From an uncultured Lachnospiraceae bacterium (GTDB lineage: Bacteria > Bacillota > Clostridia > Lachnospirales > Lachnospiraceae): a stretch of DNA of 51,379 nt. The translations under genes were made by a program, and so were the position numbers. The notes under the pieces were generated by a model. The model had not been told where the DNA came from. It saw nothing but the letters and a program-made list of their open reading frames with translations, and made no database searches. This document shows, piece by piece, positions 34,687 to 44,139 of the stretch (the first letter of the stretch is position 1; every line of letters begins with the position of its first letter). Location: NCBI GenBank assembly GCA_934394565.1, contig CAKRQV010000016.1, forward strand, positions 1 to 51,379, written 5' to 3'.

Positions 34687-37524
34687 ATGACAGAAAACCA
34701 ACAGAAAAAAGAATTTATCCGTATCCGCGGAGCCAGAGAAAATAATCTGCAGGATATAGATGTCGATATACCAAGAAACAAGCTGGTTGTACTGACCGGA
34801 TTAAGTGGCTCCGGCAAGAGTTCGCTGGCTTTTGATACGATTTATGCCGAGGGACAGCGCCGCTATATGGAGAGTCTCTCGTCATATGCCAGACAGTTCC
34901 TGGGGCAGATGGAAAAACCGCAGGTCGAGAGTATCGAAGGTCTGCCTCCGGCGATTTCCATTGACCAGAAATCAACGAACAGAAACCCGCGTTCAACGGT
35001 AGGAACAGTGACGGAGATCTACGATTATTTTCGTTTACTTTACGCCCGGATCGGTATTCCGCACTGCCCGAAGTGTGGCCGTGAGATCAGCAAACAGACC
35101 GTTGATCAGATGGTCGATCAGATCATGGCATTGCCGGAGCGCACGAGAATACAGCTTCTGGCACCAGTTGTACGTGGAAAAAAGGGCCGCCATGAAAAAG
35201 TGCTCGAACAGGCGAAACGAAGCGGTTATGTACGTGTACTTATTGATGATAATATGTACGAGCTGTCAGAGACAATCACGCTGGATAAAAATATCAAGCA
35301 TACGATCGCTATTATCGTAGACCGTCTGGTGATCCGTGAAGGCATCGAGAAACGTCTGACCGATTCCATCGAAAATGTCCTTCAGCTGACGGATGGTCTG
35401 TTGGTAGTGGACAAGATGGACGGCACATATATGAATTTCAGCCAGAGCTTTTCCTGTCCGGACTGCGGTGTCAGTGTTGATGAAATTGAACCAAGAAGCT
35501 TTTCCTTCAATAATCCATTTGGTGCCTGTCCGACCTGTTACGGTCTGGGATATAAGATGGAATTTGACCCGGAGCTGATGATCCCGGATCCATCCTTAAG
35601 TATCAATGAAGGTGCAATTGCCGTGATGGGCTGGCAGTCGAGCAAGGATGAGGGCAGTTTTTCAAAGGCACTGCTGCATGCACTGGCAGACGAATATGGG
35701 TTTTCGCTGGATACACCGTTTCAGGACTATCCGGAGGCAGTCCGGAATATGCTGATCTATGGCACTGGCAGCCGGGAGGTGCTCGTGCACTACAGCGGGC
35801 AGCGGGGCAGCGGCGTCTACCCGGTCACATTTGAGGGTCTGGCCCGCAATGTCGAGCGCAGATACAGAGAGACCGGTTCTGAGGTGATCAAGGCAGAGTA
35901 CGAGACCTTTATGCGGATCACGCCGTGTAAGGACTGTCGTGGTCAGCGACTTAAGGCAGAATCTCTGGCTGTGACCGTCGGCGGTAAAAATATCTACGAG
36001 GTGACCTGTCTGTCCATCGAAGATCTGGTGGCGTGGCTTGAACAGCTGAAGCTGACAAAACAGCAGCATCTGATCGGTGACCAGATTTTAAAAGAGATCC
36101 GTGCCCGTGTTGGCTTTTTAAAAGATGTCGGTCTGGAATATCTGAGCCTTGGACGGGCGACGGGTACGTTGTCCGGCGGCGAGGCCCAGCGTATCCGTCT
36201 GGCGACCCAGATCGGTTCCGGTCTGGTTGGGGTGGCTTATATTCTGGATGAGCCGAGCATCGGTCTGCACCAGAGGGACAATGACAAGCTGCTGGCAACG
36301 CTTTGCAAGCTGCGCGATCTTGGCAATTCACTGATCGTGGTGGAGCATGATGAGGATACAATCTGTGCAGCAGACTTTGTTGTGGATATCGGTCCCGGCG
36401 CCGGAGAACACGGTGGAAAAGTCGTGGGACTTGGCACCGCTGAGGATCTGATGAAAAATGAAAACAGTGTGACGGGAGCGTATCTGTCCGGTAAATTACA
36501 GATTCCGGTGCCAAAAGAGCGCCGTCAGCCGATGGGCTGGATTACCGTAAAGGGTGCCCGGGAAAACAATCTGAAAAATATCAATGTCAGGTTCCCGACA
36601 GGCGTATTTACCTGTGTGACCGGTGTATCCGGTTCCGGTAAATCGTCGCTGGTAAATGAGATCCTGTACAAGACACTGGCAAAAAAGCTCAATCGTGCCC
36701 GCACGATTCCGGGAAAATGCAAGGGAGTAGAGGGACTGGAGGTGCTGGACAAGGTTATCGACATCGACCAGTCACCGATCGGACGTACCCCACGTTCCAA
36801 TCCGGCAACCTACACCGGTGTGTTTGACCAGATCCGTGATCTGTTTGCCTCCACGGCGGATGCCAAGGCCAGAGGCTACAAAAAGGGCCGCTTCAGCTTC
36901 AATGTCAAGGGAGGTCGCTGTGAGGCCTGCTCAGGTGACGGTATTATTAAGATCGAGATGCATTTTTTGCCGGATGTCTATGTGCCCTGTGAGGTCTGCC
37001 ACGGTCAGCGCTACAACAGAGAGACGCTGGACGTGCGGTATAAAGGCAAAAATATTTATGAGGTGCTGAATATGACGGTGGAAGAGGCACTGGAGTTTTT
37101 CCGTCCGATTCCGTCCATCCACAGAAAAATCCAGACTCTCTATGATGTAGGACTTTCCTATATCCGTCTGGGTCAGCCGTCCACCACTCTGTCCGGTGGT
37201 GAGGCACAGCGAATCAAGCTGGCGACAGAGCTGAGTCGTCGAAGTACAGGCAAGACCGTATATATTCTGGATGAGCCGACTACAGGGCTGCATTTCGCTG
37301 ATGTACACAAGCTGGTCGAAATCCTGCAGCGTCTGGCAGAGGGTGGCAATACGGTCATCGTCATTGAGCATAATCTGGACGTGATCAAGACCGCCGACTA
37401 CATCATAGATATGGGACCGGAAGGCGGTGATAAGGGTGGAACGGTCGTAGTATGTGGCACACCGGAAGAGGTAGCTGCATGCAAGGCTTCCTATACCGGA
37501 AAGTATGTCGCAAAATATCTGTGA
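34687..37524 (+). CDS. uvrA: Excinuclease ABC subunit A
   Basis: Damage-recognition ATPase of nucleotide-excision repair. Two ABC modules: Walker A GLSGSGKSSL near residues 38-47 and GVSGSGKSSL in the second half; signatures LSGGEAQRIRLA and LSGGEAQRIKLA. Zinc-binding cysteines are in CPKCGREI, CPDCGVSVDEI, CPTCYG and CEACSGDG/CEVCHG. 945 residues, full length. RBS GGAGGA precedes ATG. uvrB and uvrC are not in the window. Confidence 0.98.
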   Translation: MTENQQKKEFIRIRGARENNLQDIDVDIPRNKLVVLTGLSGSGKSSLAFDTIYAEGQRRYMESLSSYARQFLGQMEKPQVESIEGLPPAISIDQKSTNRNPRSTVGTVTEIYDYFRLLYARIGIPHCPKCGREISKQTVDQMVDQIMALPERTRIQLLAPVVRGKKGRHEKVLEQAKRSGYVRVLIDDNMYELSETITLDKNIKHTIAIIVDRLVIREGIEKRLTDSIENVLQLTDGLLVVDKMDGTYMNFSQSFSCPDCGVSVDEIEPRSFSFNNPFGACPTCYGLGYKMEFDPELMIPDPSLSINEGAIAVMGWQSSKDEGSFSKALLHALADEYGFSLDTPFQDYPEAVRNMLIYGTGSREVLVHYSGQRGSGVYPVTFEGLARNVERRYRETGSEVIKAEYETFMRITPCKDCRGQRLKAESLAVTVGGKNIYEVTCLSIEDLVAWLEQLKLTKQQHLIGDQILKEIRARVGFLKDVGLEYLSLGRATGTLSGGEAQRIRLATQIGSGLVGVAYILDEPSIGLHQRDNDKLLATLCKLRDLGNSLIVVEHDEDTICAADFVVDIGPGAGEHGGKVVGLGTAEDLMKNENSVTGAYLSGKLQIPVPKERRQPMGWITVKGARENNLKNINVRFPTGVFTCVTGVSGSGKSSLVNEILYKTLAKKLNRARTIPGKCKGVEGLEVLDKVIDIDQSPIGRTPRSNPATYTGVFDQIRDLFASTADAKARGYKKGRFSFNVKGGRCEACSGDGIIKIEMHFLPDVYVPCEVCHGQRYNRETLDVRYKGKNIYEVLNMTVEEALEFFRPIPSIHRKIQTLYDVGLSYIRLGQPSTTLSGGEAQRIKLATELSRRSTGKTVYILDEPTTGLHFADVHKLVEILQRLAEGGNTVIVIEHNLDVIKTADYIIDMGPEGGDKGGTVVVCGTPEEVAACKASYTGKYVAKYL

Positions 37525-37531
37525 CAACAGC

Positions 37532-37560
37532 TTTCCATTTCCAGGCGTCTGGTTTATAAT
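37532..37560 (+). promoter_or_regulatory. Predicted mreB-family promoter
   Basis: TTTCCA (37532-37537), 17-nt spacer, TATAAT (37555-37560). The leader of about 80 nt holds a CAGTCC/GGACTG pair (37566-37571/37584-37589). Confidence 0.55.
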
Positions 37561-37643
37561 AGTGGCAGTCCGCAGTTTCTGGAGGACTGTTACATACAAG
37601 CTGTACAGTACAGTTTTGGGGAATCTATAAAAAGGGGAATGAT

Positions 37644-38627
37644 ATGTCAGCAGATTTGGGAATTGATCTGGGTACATCCAGTATCCTTGTATATACAAAA
37701 GGAAAAGGCATCGTCTTAAAGGAGCCGTCCGTGGTGGCTTACGATAAGGATGCCGACAGAATCCGGGCTTTCGGTGAGGAAGCCAGACAGATGATCGGAC
37801 GCACGCCGGGCAATATTTCGGCCATCCGCCCGATTCGTGAGGGCGTGATCTCCGATTATATGACGACGGAGAAGATGCTCAAGTATTTTATTCAGAAAGC
37901 AATGGGCAGAAAGGCATTCCGTAAGCCGCGTATCACTATCTGTGCGCCCAGTGGCGTGACTCAGGTGGAAAAGCGTGCCGTGGAGGATGCCACCTATCAG
38001 GCAGGTGCCCGGGATGTAACGATCATTAAGGAGCCGATCGCGGCAGCTATCGGTGCGGGGATTGATATTACAAAGCCCTTCGGCAATATGATCGTGGATG
38101 TTGGCGGTGGTACGACAGATATTGCGGTGATCTCCCTTGGCGGAGAGGTGGCATCATGCTCTGTCAAGGTGGCCGGCAATGCTTTTGACGAGGCCATTGT
38201 GCAGTATGTACGTAAGCAGCACAATCTGTTTATCGGCGAGCAGACGGCAGAGGCTATCAAGATGCAGATCGGTACGGCATTTCCAAAGCCACAGATTGTG
38301 ACGATGAATGTCAAGGGCAGAAACGTGATCACAGGTCTGCCAAAGAGTGTGACTCTGACGTCCGAGGAGATCAGGGAGGCATTGCAGGATGCGGTCAATA
38401 CGATCGTGGAGAATGTGCACAGTACGCTGGAAAAGACACCACCGGAGCTGGCCGCGGATATTGCAGAGCGCGGGATTGTGCTTACCGGAGGGGGCAGTCT
38501 TCTGCACGGCCTTGAGGAGCTGATTGAGCAGCGGACAGGTATTCAGACAATGACAGCGGAAAATCCAGCCTGCTGTGTGGCTGTAGGTACGGGACTGTAT
38601 ACTGAGGTTATGGCGGCATTTCAGTAA
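37644..38627 (+). CDS. MreB/Mbl-family actin-like protein
   Basis: 327 residues. Phosphate-1 IDLGTSSILVY, connect-1/phosphate-2 VDVGGGTTDIAVIS, adenosine motif LTGGGSLLHGLEELI. Forms membrane-bound filaments that guide the cell-wall machinery. No mreC or mreD follows, so this is an orphan copy, as for Mbl or MreBH. It stands between uvrA and recD2 with its own promoter. Which paralogue it is cannot be fixed from sequence alone. Confidence 0.92.
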   Translation: MSADLGIDLGTSSILVYTKGKGIVLKEPSVVAYDKDADRIRAFGEEARQMIGRTPGNISAIRPIREGVISDYMTTEKMLKYFIQKAMGRKAFRKPRITICAPSGVTQVEKRAVEDATYQAGARDVTIIKEPIAAAIGAGIDITKPFGNMIVDVGGGTTDIAVISLGGEVASCSVKVAGNAFDEAIVQYVRKQHNLFIGEQTAEAIKMQIGTAFPKPQIVTMNVKGRNVITGLPKSVTLTSEEIREALQDAVNTIVENVHSTLEKTPPELAADIAERGIVLTGGGSLLHGLEELIEQRTGIQTMTAENPACCVAVGTGLYTEVMAAFQ

Positions 38628-38656
38628 AAATACAGATACAGAAAGCGGATAACATA

Positions 38657-40894
38657 TTGGAAATACGGGAAGGTTATGTAGAACATATTATCTATCGCAA
38701 TGAGGATAATGGCTATACGGTTATGGAGCTGTCCTGCGATCGTGAAGAAGTGACCTGTGTGGGTACCTTTCAGATGTTGCATGAGGGGGAGCTTCTGGAG
38801 GTACAGGGCGAATTTGTGGAACATGCAGCCTATGGTCATCAACTGAAAGTTCATAAATATGAAATTAAAATGCCGGAGGATGCGCTGGCTATAGAACGTT
38901 ATCTGGGTTCCGGGGCAATTCGTGGTATAGGAAAAGCACTGGCAGCCCGCATTGTGCGCCGATTCGGCAAGGATACCTTCCGTATTATGGAAGAAGAGCC
39001 AGAGCGGCTGGTGGAGATTAAGGGCATCAGCGAGCGTATTGCCCGGGATATCTGTGACCAGATGCAGGAAAAAGTCGATCTGCGAAATGTTATGCTGGTG
39101 CTGCAGCAGTATGGGATCAGCGTTTCTCTGGGAGTACGGCTGTATAAGAAATATGGCAGTGCTGTCTGCGAGATCCTTCGGGAAAATCCCTATCGTCTGG
39201 CAGACGATGTTCAGGGAATTGGCTTTAAGATGGCCGATGAGATTGCAGCCCGGATCGGTATTCACAGTGATTCGGATTACCGGATCAAAAGCGGTCTTTT
39301 TTATACACTGATGCAGGCAGCTGGTCAGGGCCATATGTATCTGCCCAGGCCCGTGCTGGAGGAGCGTACCGCGGCTCTTCTGTGTCTGGAGCCGGCACAG
39401 CTGGAAAAGAGTCTGACAGACCTTCTGATGGAGCGAAAGGTTGTTCTGAAAAAAGGAGCGGACGGGGTGGAACGGCTGTATGCCCAGCAATATTATAACA
39501 TCGAGCTGGATACAGCCAGGCTTCTGATGGAGCTGAACCTGACAGATATAGAGAAAGAAGCTACGATGGCAAGGACACTGTCCGCCATTGAAAAAGAAAC
39601 CGATATGGAGCTGGACGGACTGCAGCGGGAGGCCGTGATGCAGGCGGCCGGTCATGGTGTATTTATTCTGACCGGTGGTCCGGGTACCGGTAAGACAACG
39701 ACGATCAATACGATGATTCGGTATTTTGAAAAGCAGGATGCCAAAATCGCCCTGGCAGCTCCCACAGGACGTGCGGCCAAGCGGATGAGCGAGACCACCG
39801 GACGCAGTGCCCAGACGATACACCGACTGCTGGAATTAAACGGTGGTATGGAGGATGAAAACGGCCAGTCGCTGACCGGTCGCGTACAATTTGAACGAAA
39901 CGCTGCCAATCCGCTGGAGTACGATGTGGTGATCATCGATGAGGTATCCATGGTGGATATCTTTCTGATGCACAGCCTGTTACAGGCGATTGTTCCGGGA
40001 ACGAGAGTGATCTTTTCCGGCGATGTCAATCAGCTGCCCAGTGTCGGTCCGGGGCGTGTGCTGGGCGATATGATCGATTCCGGCTGTTTCTGTGTGGTTC
40101 GGCTCAACAGAATCTTCCGGCAGGCGGCCATGAGCGATATCGTTGTCAATGCCCATAAGATCAATGCCGGGGAACCGATTGATCTGGATAACCAGAGCCG
40201 GGATTTCTTTTTCTTAAAGCGCTATGATGCCGATACGATTATCCGGGTGATGCTGACGTTGATGACAAAGAAGCTGCCGAAATATGTGGATGCGGATATG
40301 CTTGATATCCAGATCCTTACGCCGACCCGTAAAGGGCTTCTGGGTGTGGAACGTCTCAATGAGATCCTGCAGGCCGTGTTAAATCCCAAAGAGGAGAAAA
40401 AGCCGGAGAAGGAGACTGCCTCCGGACTGCTCCGGCAGGGTGACAAGGTCATGCAGATTAAGAACAACTATCAGCTTGAATGGGAAGTACGTGACCGTTA
40501 TGGTATTCCGGTGGAAAAGGGTACCGGAGTTTTTAATGGTGATATTGGTTTTATACGGGAAATCAACACTTTTGCAGAAACTCTCACAGTGGAATTTGAT
40601 GACAAACGGATGGTGGAGTATGATTTCAAACAGCTGGATGAGCTGGAACTGGCCTATGCTATCACGGTACATAAGGCGCAGGGAAGTGAGTATCCTGCAG
40701 TGCTGATCCCGCTTCTTGCAGGACCGAAGATGTTGATGAACCGGAATCTTTTATATACCGCGGTGACCCGGGCACGAAAATGTGTGACTGTGGTGGGGAG
40801 TGAGGAGGTTTTTGCGCAGATGATTGCAAATCGTCTGCAGCAGAATCGTTTTACATCTTTAAAGGACCGTTTGATGGAGTGGGAAGCTATATAA
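38657..40894 (+). CDS. recD2: RecD2-type SF1 DNA helicase
   Basis: 745 residues. N-terminal OB-like segment (MEIREGYVEHIIYRNEDNG), helix-hairpin-helix repeats (AIRGIGKALAARIV, IKGISERIARDI), then helicase motifs: Walker A GGPGTGKTT with K346, Walker B IIDEVSM, GDVNQLPSVGPG and the C-terminal YAITVHKAQGSEYP and TAVTRARK. RecB/RecC are absent nearby, as expected for RecD2. TTG start at 38657 has only a weak GAAAGCGGA site. Likely co-transcribed with comFC. Confidence 0.94.
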   Translation: MEIREGYVEHIIYRNEDNGYTVMELSCDREEVTCVGTFQMLHEGELLEVQGEFVEHAAYGHQLKVHKYEIKMPEDALAIERYLGSGAIRGIGKALAARIVRRFGKDTFRIMEEEPERLVEIKGISERIARDICDQMQEKVDLRNVMLVLQQYGISVSLGVRLYKKYGSAVCEILRENPYRLADDVQGIGFKMADEIAARIGIHSDSDYRIKSGLFYTLMQAAGQGHMYLPRPVLEERTAALLCLEPAQLEKSLTDLLMERKVVLKKGADGVERLYAQQYYNIELDTARLLMELNLTDIEKEATMARTLSAIEKETDMELDGLQREAVMQAAGHGVFILTGGPGTGKTTTINTMIRYFEKQDAKIALAAPTGRAAKRMSETTGRSAQTIHRLLELNGGMEDENGQSLTGRVQFERNAANPLEYDVVIIDEVSMVDIFLMHSLLQAIVPGTRVIFSGDVNQLPSVGPGRVLGDMIDSGCFCVVRLNRIFRQAAMSDIVVNAHKINAGEPIDLDNQSRDFFFLKRYDADTIIRVMLTLMTKKLPKYVDADMLDIQILTPTRKGLLGVERLNEILQAVLNPKEEKKPEKETASGLLRQGDKVMQIKNNYQLEWEVRDRYGIPVEKGTGVFNGDIGFIREINTFAETLTVEFDDKRMVEYDFKQLDELELAYAITVHKAQGSEYPAVLIPLLAGPKMLMNRNLLYTAVTRARKCVTVVGSEEVFAQMIANRLQQNRFTSLKDRLMEWEAI

Positions 40895-40927
40895 GACAGC
40901 CTGAAGAGAGAGTGGGAAAGGCTGTAT

Positions 40928-41632
40928 ATGACACATGGTATAATCAAAAATCTGTTGTACCCACCGGTCTGCATGTCCTGTGGAAAACTTCTTTCCGGAC
41001 AGACCGGTCTGTGTACAACCTGCAAAAAAGAGGCAGAATGGCTGAAGGAGCCGCTGTGTATGTGCTGTGGAAAGCCGCTGGTATCGAATGCACAGGAATA
41101 CTGTCCGGACTGTGCACAGGAGGAACGGTGGTTTGACGGCGGTCGTGGAGTATTTCCTTATCGAGGCGGAATGAAAAAAGCTGTACTCGACCTCAAAAGC
41201 AGAGGCAGACAGGAAAACGCGGTTTTTCTGGGAAAATGTATGGCGGCCTGCATCGGGCCGCTGTTTTCGTACTGGAGACCGGACTGTATTGTGCCTGTAC
41301 CTCTTAACAGGGCAAAACTTTGTCGGCGTGGCTATAATCAGGCAAAACTTCTGGCTGTTTCTGTGGGGGACTGCCTTGAACTTCCGGTGCGGGATGACCT
41401 GCTGTTCAGGTATCCGGGTGGAAAAGAGCAGAAAACACTGGGACGTTTTGCAAGAAAAAAGGGACAGCAGGGGGCTTTTTATACAGTGGACCGGCCGGTG
41501 CCGGAACGCATTCTGCTTGTGGATGATATTTATACCACAGGCAGCACGCTGGACGCGGCTGCCCATGTCCTGAAATGTGCCGGTGCAGAAAAAATCTGGT
41601 TTGTTACCGCGTGCATGGGCAGTGACTTCTGA
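40928..41632 (+). CDS. comFC: ComFC-like phosphoribosyltransferase-fold protein
   Basis: 234 residues. Two zinc-binding Cys4 clusters at the N-terminus (CMSCGK ... CTTCK and CMCCGK ... CPDCA), then a phosphoribosyltransferase fold with CRRGYNQAKLLA and PRPP loop ILLVDDIYTTGST. ComFC is needed for transformation in competent Firmicutes; its substrate is not settled. comFA is not adjacent. GAGTGGGAAAGG precedes ATG. With comEA and comEC, three uptake genes are in this window. Confidence 0.88.
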   Translation: MTHGIIKNLLYPPVCMSCGKLLSGQTGLCTTCKKEAEWLKEPLCMCCGKPLVSNAQEYCPDCAQEERWFDGGRGVFPYRGGMKKAVLDLKSRGRQENAVFLGKCMAACIGPLFSYWRPDCIVPVPLNRAKLCRRGYNQAKLLAVSVGDCLELPVRDDLLFRYPGGKEQKTLGRFARKKGQQGAFYTVDRPVPERILLVDDIYTTGSTLDAAAHVLKCAGAEKIWFVTACMGSDF

Positions 41633-41645
41633 TGCCTTAACATGC

Positions 41646-41675
41646 AAAAGAAAGCCCCGGTGGAGGTTCCTTTTA
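41646..41675. repeat. Family B hairpin, diverged core copy 3
   Basis: AAAAGAAAGCCCCGGTGGAG followed by GTTCCTTTTA matches copy 2 at 25 of 30 positions in direct or inverted orientation, because the core is palindromic. The GCTGAGGCAACAAAA tail is absent. Confidence 0.5.
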
Positions 41676-41703
41676 CTTTTCTCTTTTCGGCAATGGAGTT
41701 TTA

Positions 41704-41712
41704 TGGTATACT
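41704..41712 (+). promoter_or_regulatory. Extended -10 promoter of the cdaA operon
   Basis: TG-G-TATACT (41704-41712). No clear -35 (TTTTCG at 41684-41689). About 45 nt before the first gene of the run. Confidence 0.55.
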
Positions 41713-41757
41713 AAAGCTTAATTATGTGATGCATTTTAAAGAAATGGAGGAAAGTAT

Positions 41758-42159
41758 ATGAACGCCGGAAAGATCCGCAGAATGGCTAAAATCGAACAGT
41801 TCATTGCAAAAGAATCGGATGATCATTTAAAAACGGCCAGATATTACCGGAGTGATTATCTCGGACTGCAGTTGATTCGTAATTTTTTCCTCGTAACGAT
41901 AGGTTATCTGCTGGTAATGGCGCTGTATTTTATGCGTCATGGTATGGCGATGCTGGATCATCTGTATATTCAGGATATCGGCCGGCTGTCGCTTGGCTGG
42001 ATCGCAGGGTATATTATCGTACTGGCGGTATATACACTTTTAACGTATACGATTTATTCGCTCAGATATGCCAAGGCTCAGAAAATGGAACGCTTTCTGG
42101 ACCATCAACTGGAAAAGATGCAGGAAAAGTATGAACCGGACAGCCGGGGGCAAAAATAA
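41758..42159 (+). CDS. Unknown small membrane protein upstream of cdaA
   Basis: 133 residues, no family recognised. A basic N-terminal helix (KIRRMAKIEQFIAKESDDHLKT split), TM1 about 40-58, TM2 about 80-103 and a charged cytoplasmic coiled-coil-like tail (105-130). ATGGAGGAAAG precedes ATG. 9 nt before the next membrane protein, so probably an operon member and perhaps a subunit of a complex with it (inference). Confidence 0.8.
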   Translation: MNAGKIRRMAKIEQFIAKESDDHLKTARYYRSDYLGLQLIRNFFLVTIGYLLVMALYFMRHGMAMLDHLYIQDIGRLSLGWIAGYIIVLAVYTLLTYTIYSLRYAKAQKMERFLDHQLEKMQEKYEPDSRGQK

Positions 42160-42168
42160 GGAGTTACT

Positions 42169-43239
42169 ATGGAAGCATTACAGAAATTCAGAAGAGGTTG
42201 CATCAATATTGCGGAGGAGTATGCCTTTATCATACATCCCTTACTTAAGTTTGTCATAGCGTATCTGGCGTTTTCCACAATCAATGCCCAGCTGGGATAT
42301 AATACCCGCCTGGCAAATTTGTTTATTGTACTGGCCATGTCCCTGATCAGTGCGGTACTGCCCAATATGGTTATGATCATGCTGGCTGCTGTTCTTCTGA
42401 TCGTACAGAGCTATAGTGTCCATCTGTTTGCCGGGATCTTTGTGGTCCTGATGCTTTTGCTCCTGTATATTTTTGTGCAGCGCTTTTCAGGTAAATATGG
42501 TCTGCTTCTGATTTTGACACCGCTGGCGTGTCAGTTTGGTCTGGCACCTGCAGTGCCGGTGCTTGGTGGTCTGCTTCTTGGGCCGTCAGCACTTCTGCCA
42601 ATTTGCAGTGGTACGCTGATCTACAGCATGGTCAAAGTTGTCGTTGCCTGTGCCCCCACAATCCATGAGGTAGAGCTCAAGGAATTTACTTCGGTTGTTA
42701 CTCCGCTGATGGATGGATTTTTGCAGAACACGGATGTCGTGCTTTTACTGATTGTTATGGCCAGTACGTTTCTTGTTGCGTATGCATTGCACAGGCTTTC
42801 TGTGGCATATGCCTGGTATATTGCTGTGGGATGCGGAGTTGCCACATATCTGCTTTTGCTGGTGATCGGCGGATTTTTTCTGGAGACAACACTGACGGTT
42901 GGTACGATGCTGCCGGGACTTATCGTTTCACTGGCTGCAGGAGCGCTGCTCGGATTTTTCTGCTGCGGACTGGATTACAGGGAAACACAGCGACTGCAGT
43001 TTGAGGATGATGACTATTATTACTATGTAAAAGCAGTACCGAAGGTCGATGGTGTGCATGTTGGTAGCGACAGAGACGAAGAGGTACAAAAACCTGCCGG
43101 GCAGCAAAGCCGCCGGGAAAGAAATGCAGAGCCAATGCAGAATGCGGCAGTGCCGCCGGTGCAGGTGGAAAAGCCAGAGGTCGAGATCGACGATCTGGAG
43201 TCCAAATTAGAGGAAGCAATGAAACAGATTCAGGAATAA
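42169..43239 (+). CDS. Unknown polytopic membrane protein upstream of cdaA
   Basis: 356 residues. About ten hydrophobic segments from 20 to 270, a tyrosine-rich patch (DDDYYYYV) after the last, and an acidic hydrophilic C-terminal tail ending in a predicted coiled coil (DDLESKLEEAMKQIQE). I recognise no transporter signature. Position directly before cdaA (18 nt) suggests a link to c-di-AMP, osmotic or envelope control, but this is only context. Confidence 0.8.
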   Translation: MEALQKFRRGCINIAEEYAFIIHPLLKFVIAYLAFSTINAQLGYNTRLANLFIVLAMSLISAVLPNMVMIMLAAVLLIVQSYSVHLFAGIFVVLMLLLLYIFVQRFSGKYGLLLILTPLACQFGLAPAVPVLGGLLLGPSALLPICSGTLIYSMVKVVVACAPTIHEVELKEFTSVVTPLMDGFLQNTDVVLLLIVMASTFLVAYALHRLSVAYAWYIAVGCGVATYLLLLVIGGFFLETTLTVGTMLPGLIVSLAAGALLGFFCCGLDYRETQRLQFEDDDYYYYVKAVPKVDGVHVGSDRDEEVQKPAGQQSRRERNAEPMQNAAVPPVQVEKPEVEIDDLESKLEEAMKQIQE

Positions 43240-43257
43240 AACAGGAAGGAATGTAGC

Positions 43258-44139
43258 GTGGAACATATACTTCAGGTGATGAAAAACACACTGACGGGGT
43301 TGTCACTTCCGAAAAACATCGGTCTGATCGATGTTGTGCAGGTGCTGCTGATCGCTGTGGTCGTTTATTATTTTATCCTGTGGATCAAACAGACAAGGGC
43401 TTATACGCTGTTTAAAGGTATGATTCTGATCGCTCTGATCGTTATGATCGCAGCGTTGACCGGAATGGAAACGATCCTCTGGATATTCCGTAACATAAGT
43501 ACGGTTGTGCTGGTAGCGCTGGTCGTGATCTTTCAGCCGGAGCTTCGGAAAATGCTGGAACAGCTGGGAGAGAAAAACACGTTGTCCATGTTGGGTATGC
43601 TCAACCGTGAAAAAGAAGGTATAGAGCGACTTGGCGAACAATCTGTGGAGGAAATCATACGCGCCTGTTACGAGATGGGGGCTGTTAAGACCGGTGCACT
43701 GATTGTACTGGAACGTGACATTGTGCTGTCAGAATATGAAAAGACAGGCATAGAGATCGATGCTAAAATCAGCAGCCAGCTGCTGATCAATATATTTGAG
43801 CATAATACACCGTTGCATGACGGTGCGGTACTTGTCCGTAATGACCGGATCCAGGCAGCAACCTGTTATCTGCCACTGTCAGATAATCTGTCACTTAACA
43901 AAAATCTGGGAACCCGTCATCGGGCAGCGGTAGGTATCAGTGAGGTATCGGATGCTCTGACAATCATTGTATCCGAGGAAACCGGTAATGTATCCTATGC
44001 CCAGAAGGGCAGGATCAATACCGGAGTGACACAGACAGAATTAAAAGAGCAGCTGCGAACATTTTTAGCAGACGGCAGTACCAGTGATAAAAAACGTAAA
44101 AACCGGAAAGGACGTGATGGCTTTGAGACAGGGGCTTAA
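43258..44139 (+). CDS. cdaA: Diadenylate cyclase CdaA
   Basis: 293 residues. Makes c-di-AMP from two ATP at the membrane. Three TMs (about 25-42, 52-70, 78-93) and a DAC domain with DGA at 188-190 and RHR at 220-222. GTG start at 43258 with AGGAAGGAA upstream. The 3' end overlaps cdaR by 23 nt. Confidence 0.97.
   Translation: MEHILQVMKNTLTGLSLPKNIGLIDVVQVLLIAVVVYYFILWIKQTRAYTLFKGMILIALIVMIAALTGMETILWIFRNISTVVLVALVVIFQPELRKMLEQLGEKNTLSMLGMLNREKEGIERLGEQSVEEIIRACYEMGAVKTGALIVLERDIVLSEYEKTGIEIDAKISSQLLINIFEHNTPLHDGAVLVRNDRIQAATCYLPLSDNLSLNKNLGTRHRAAVGISEVSDALTIIVSEETGNVSYAQKGRINTGVTQTELKEQLRTFLADGSTSDKKRKNRKGRDGFETGA

Noticed and set aside
38621..39823. 400-codon minus-strand frame opposite recD2
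   Set aside because: Antisense shadow; His/Cys-rich composition typical of reverse-complement frames.
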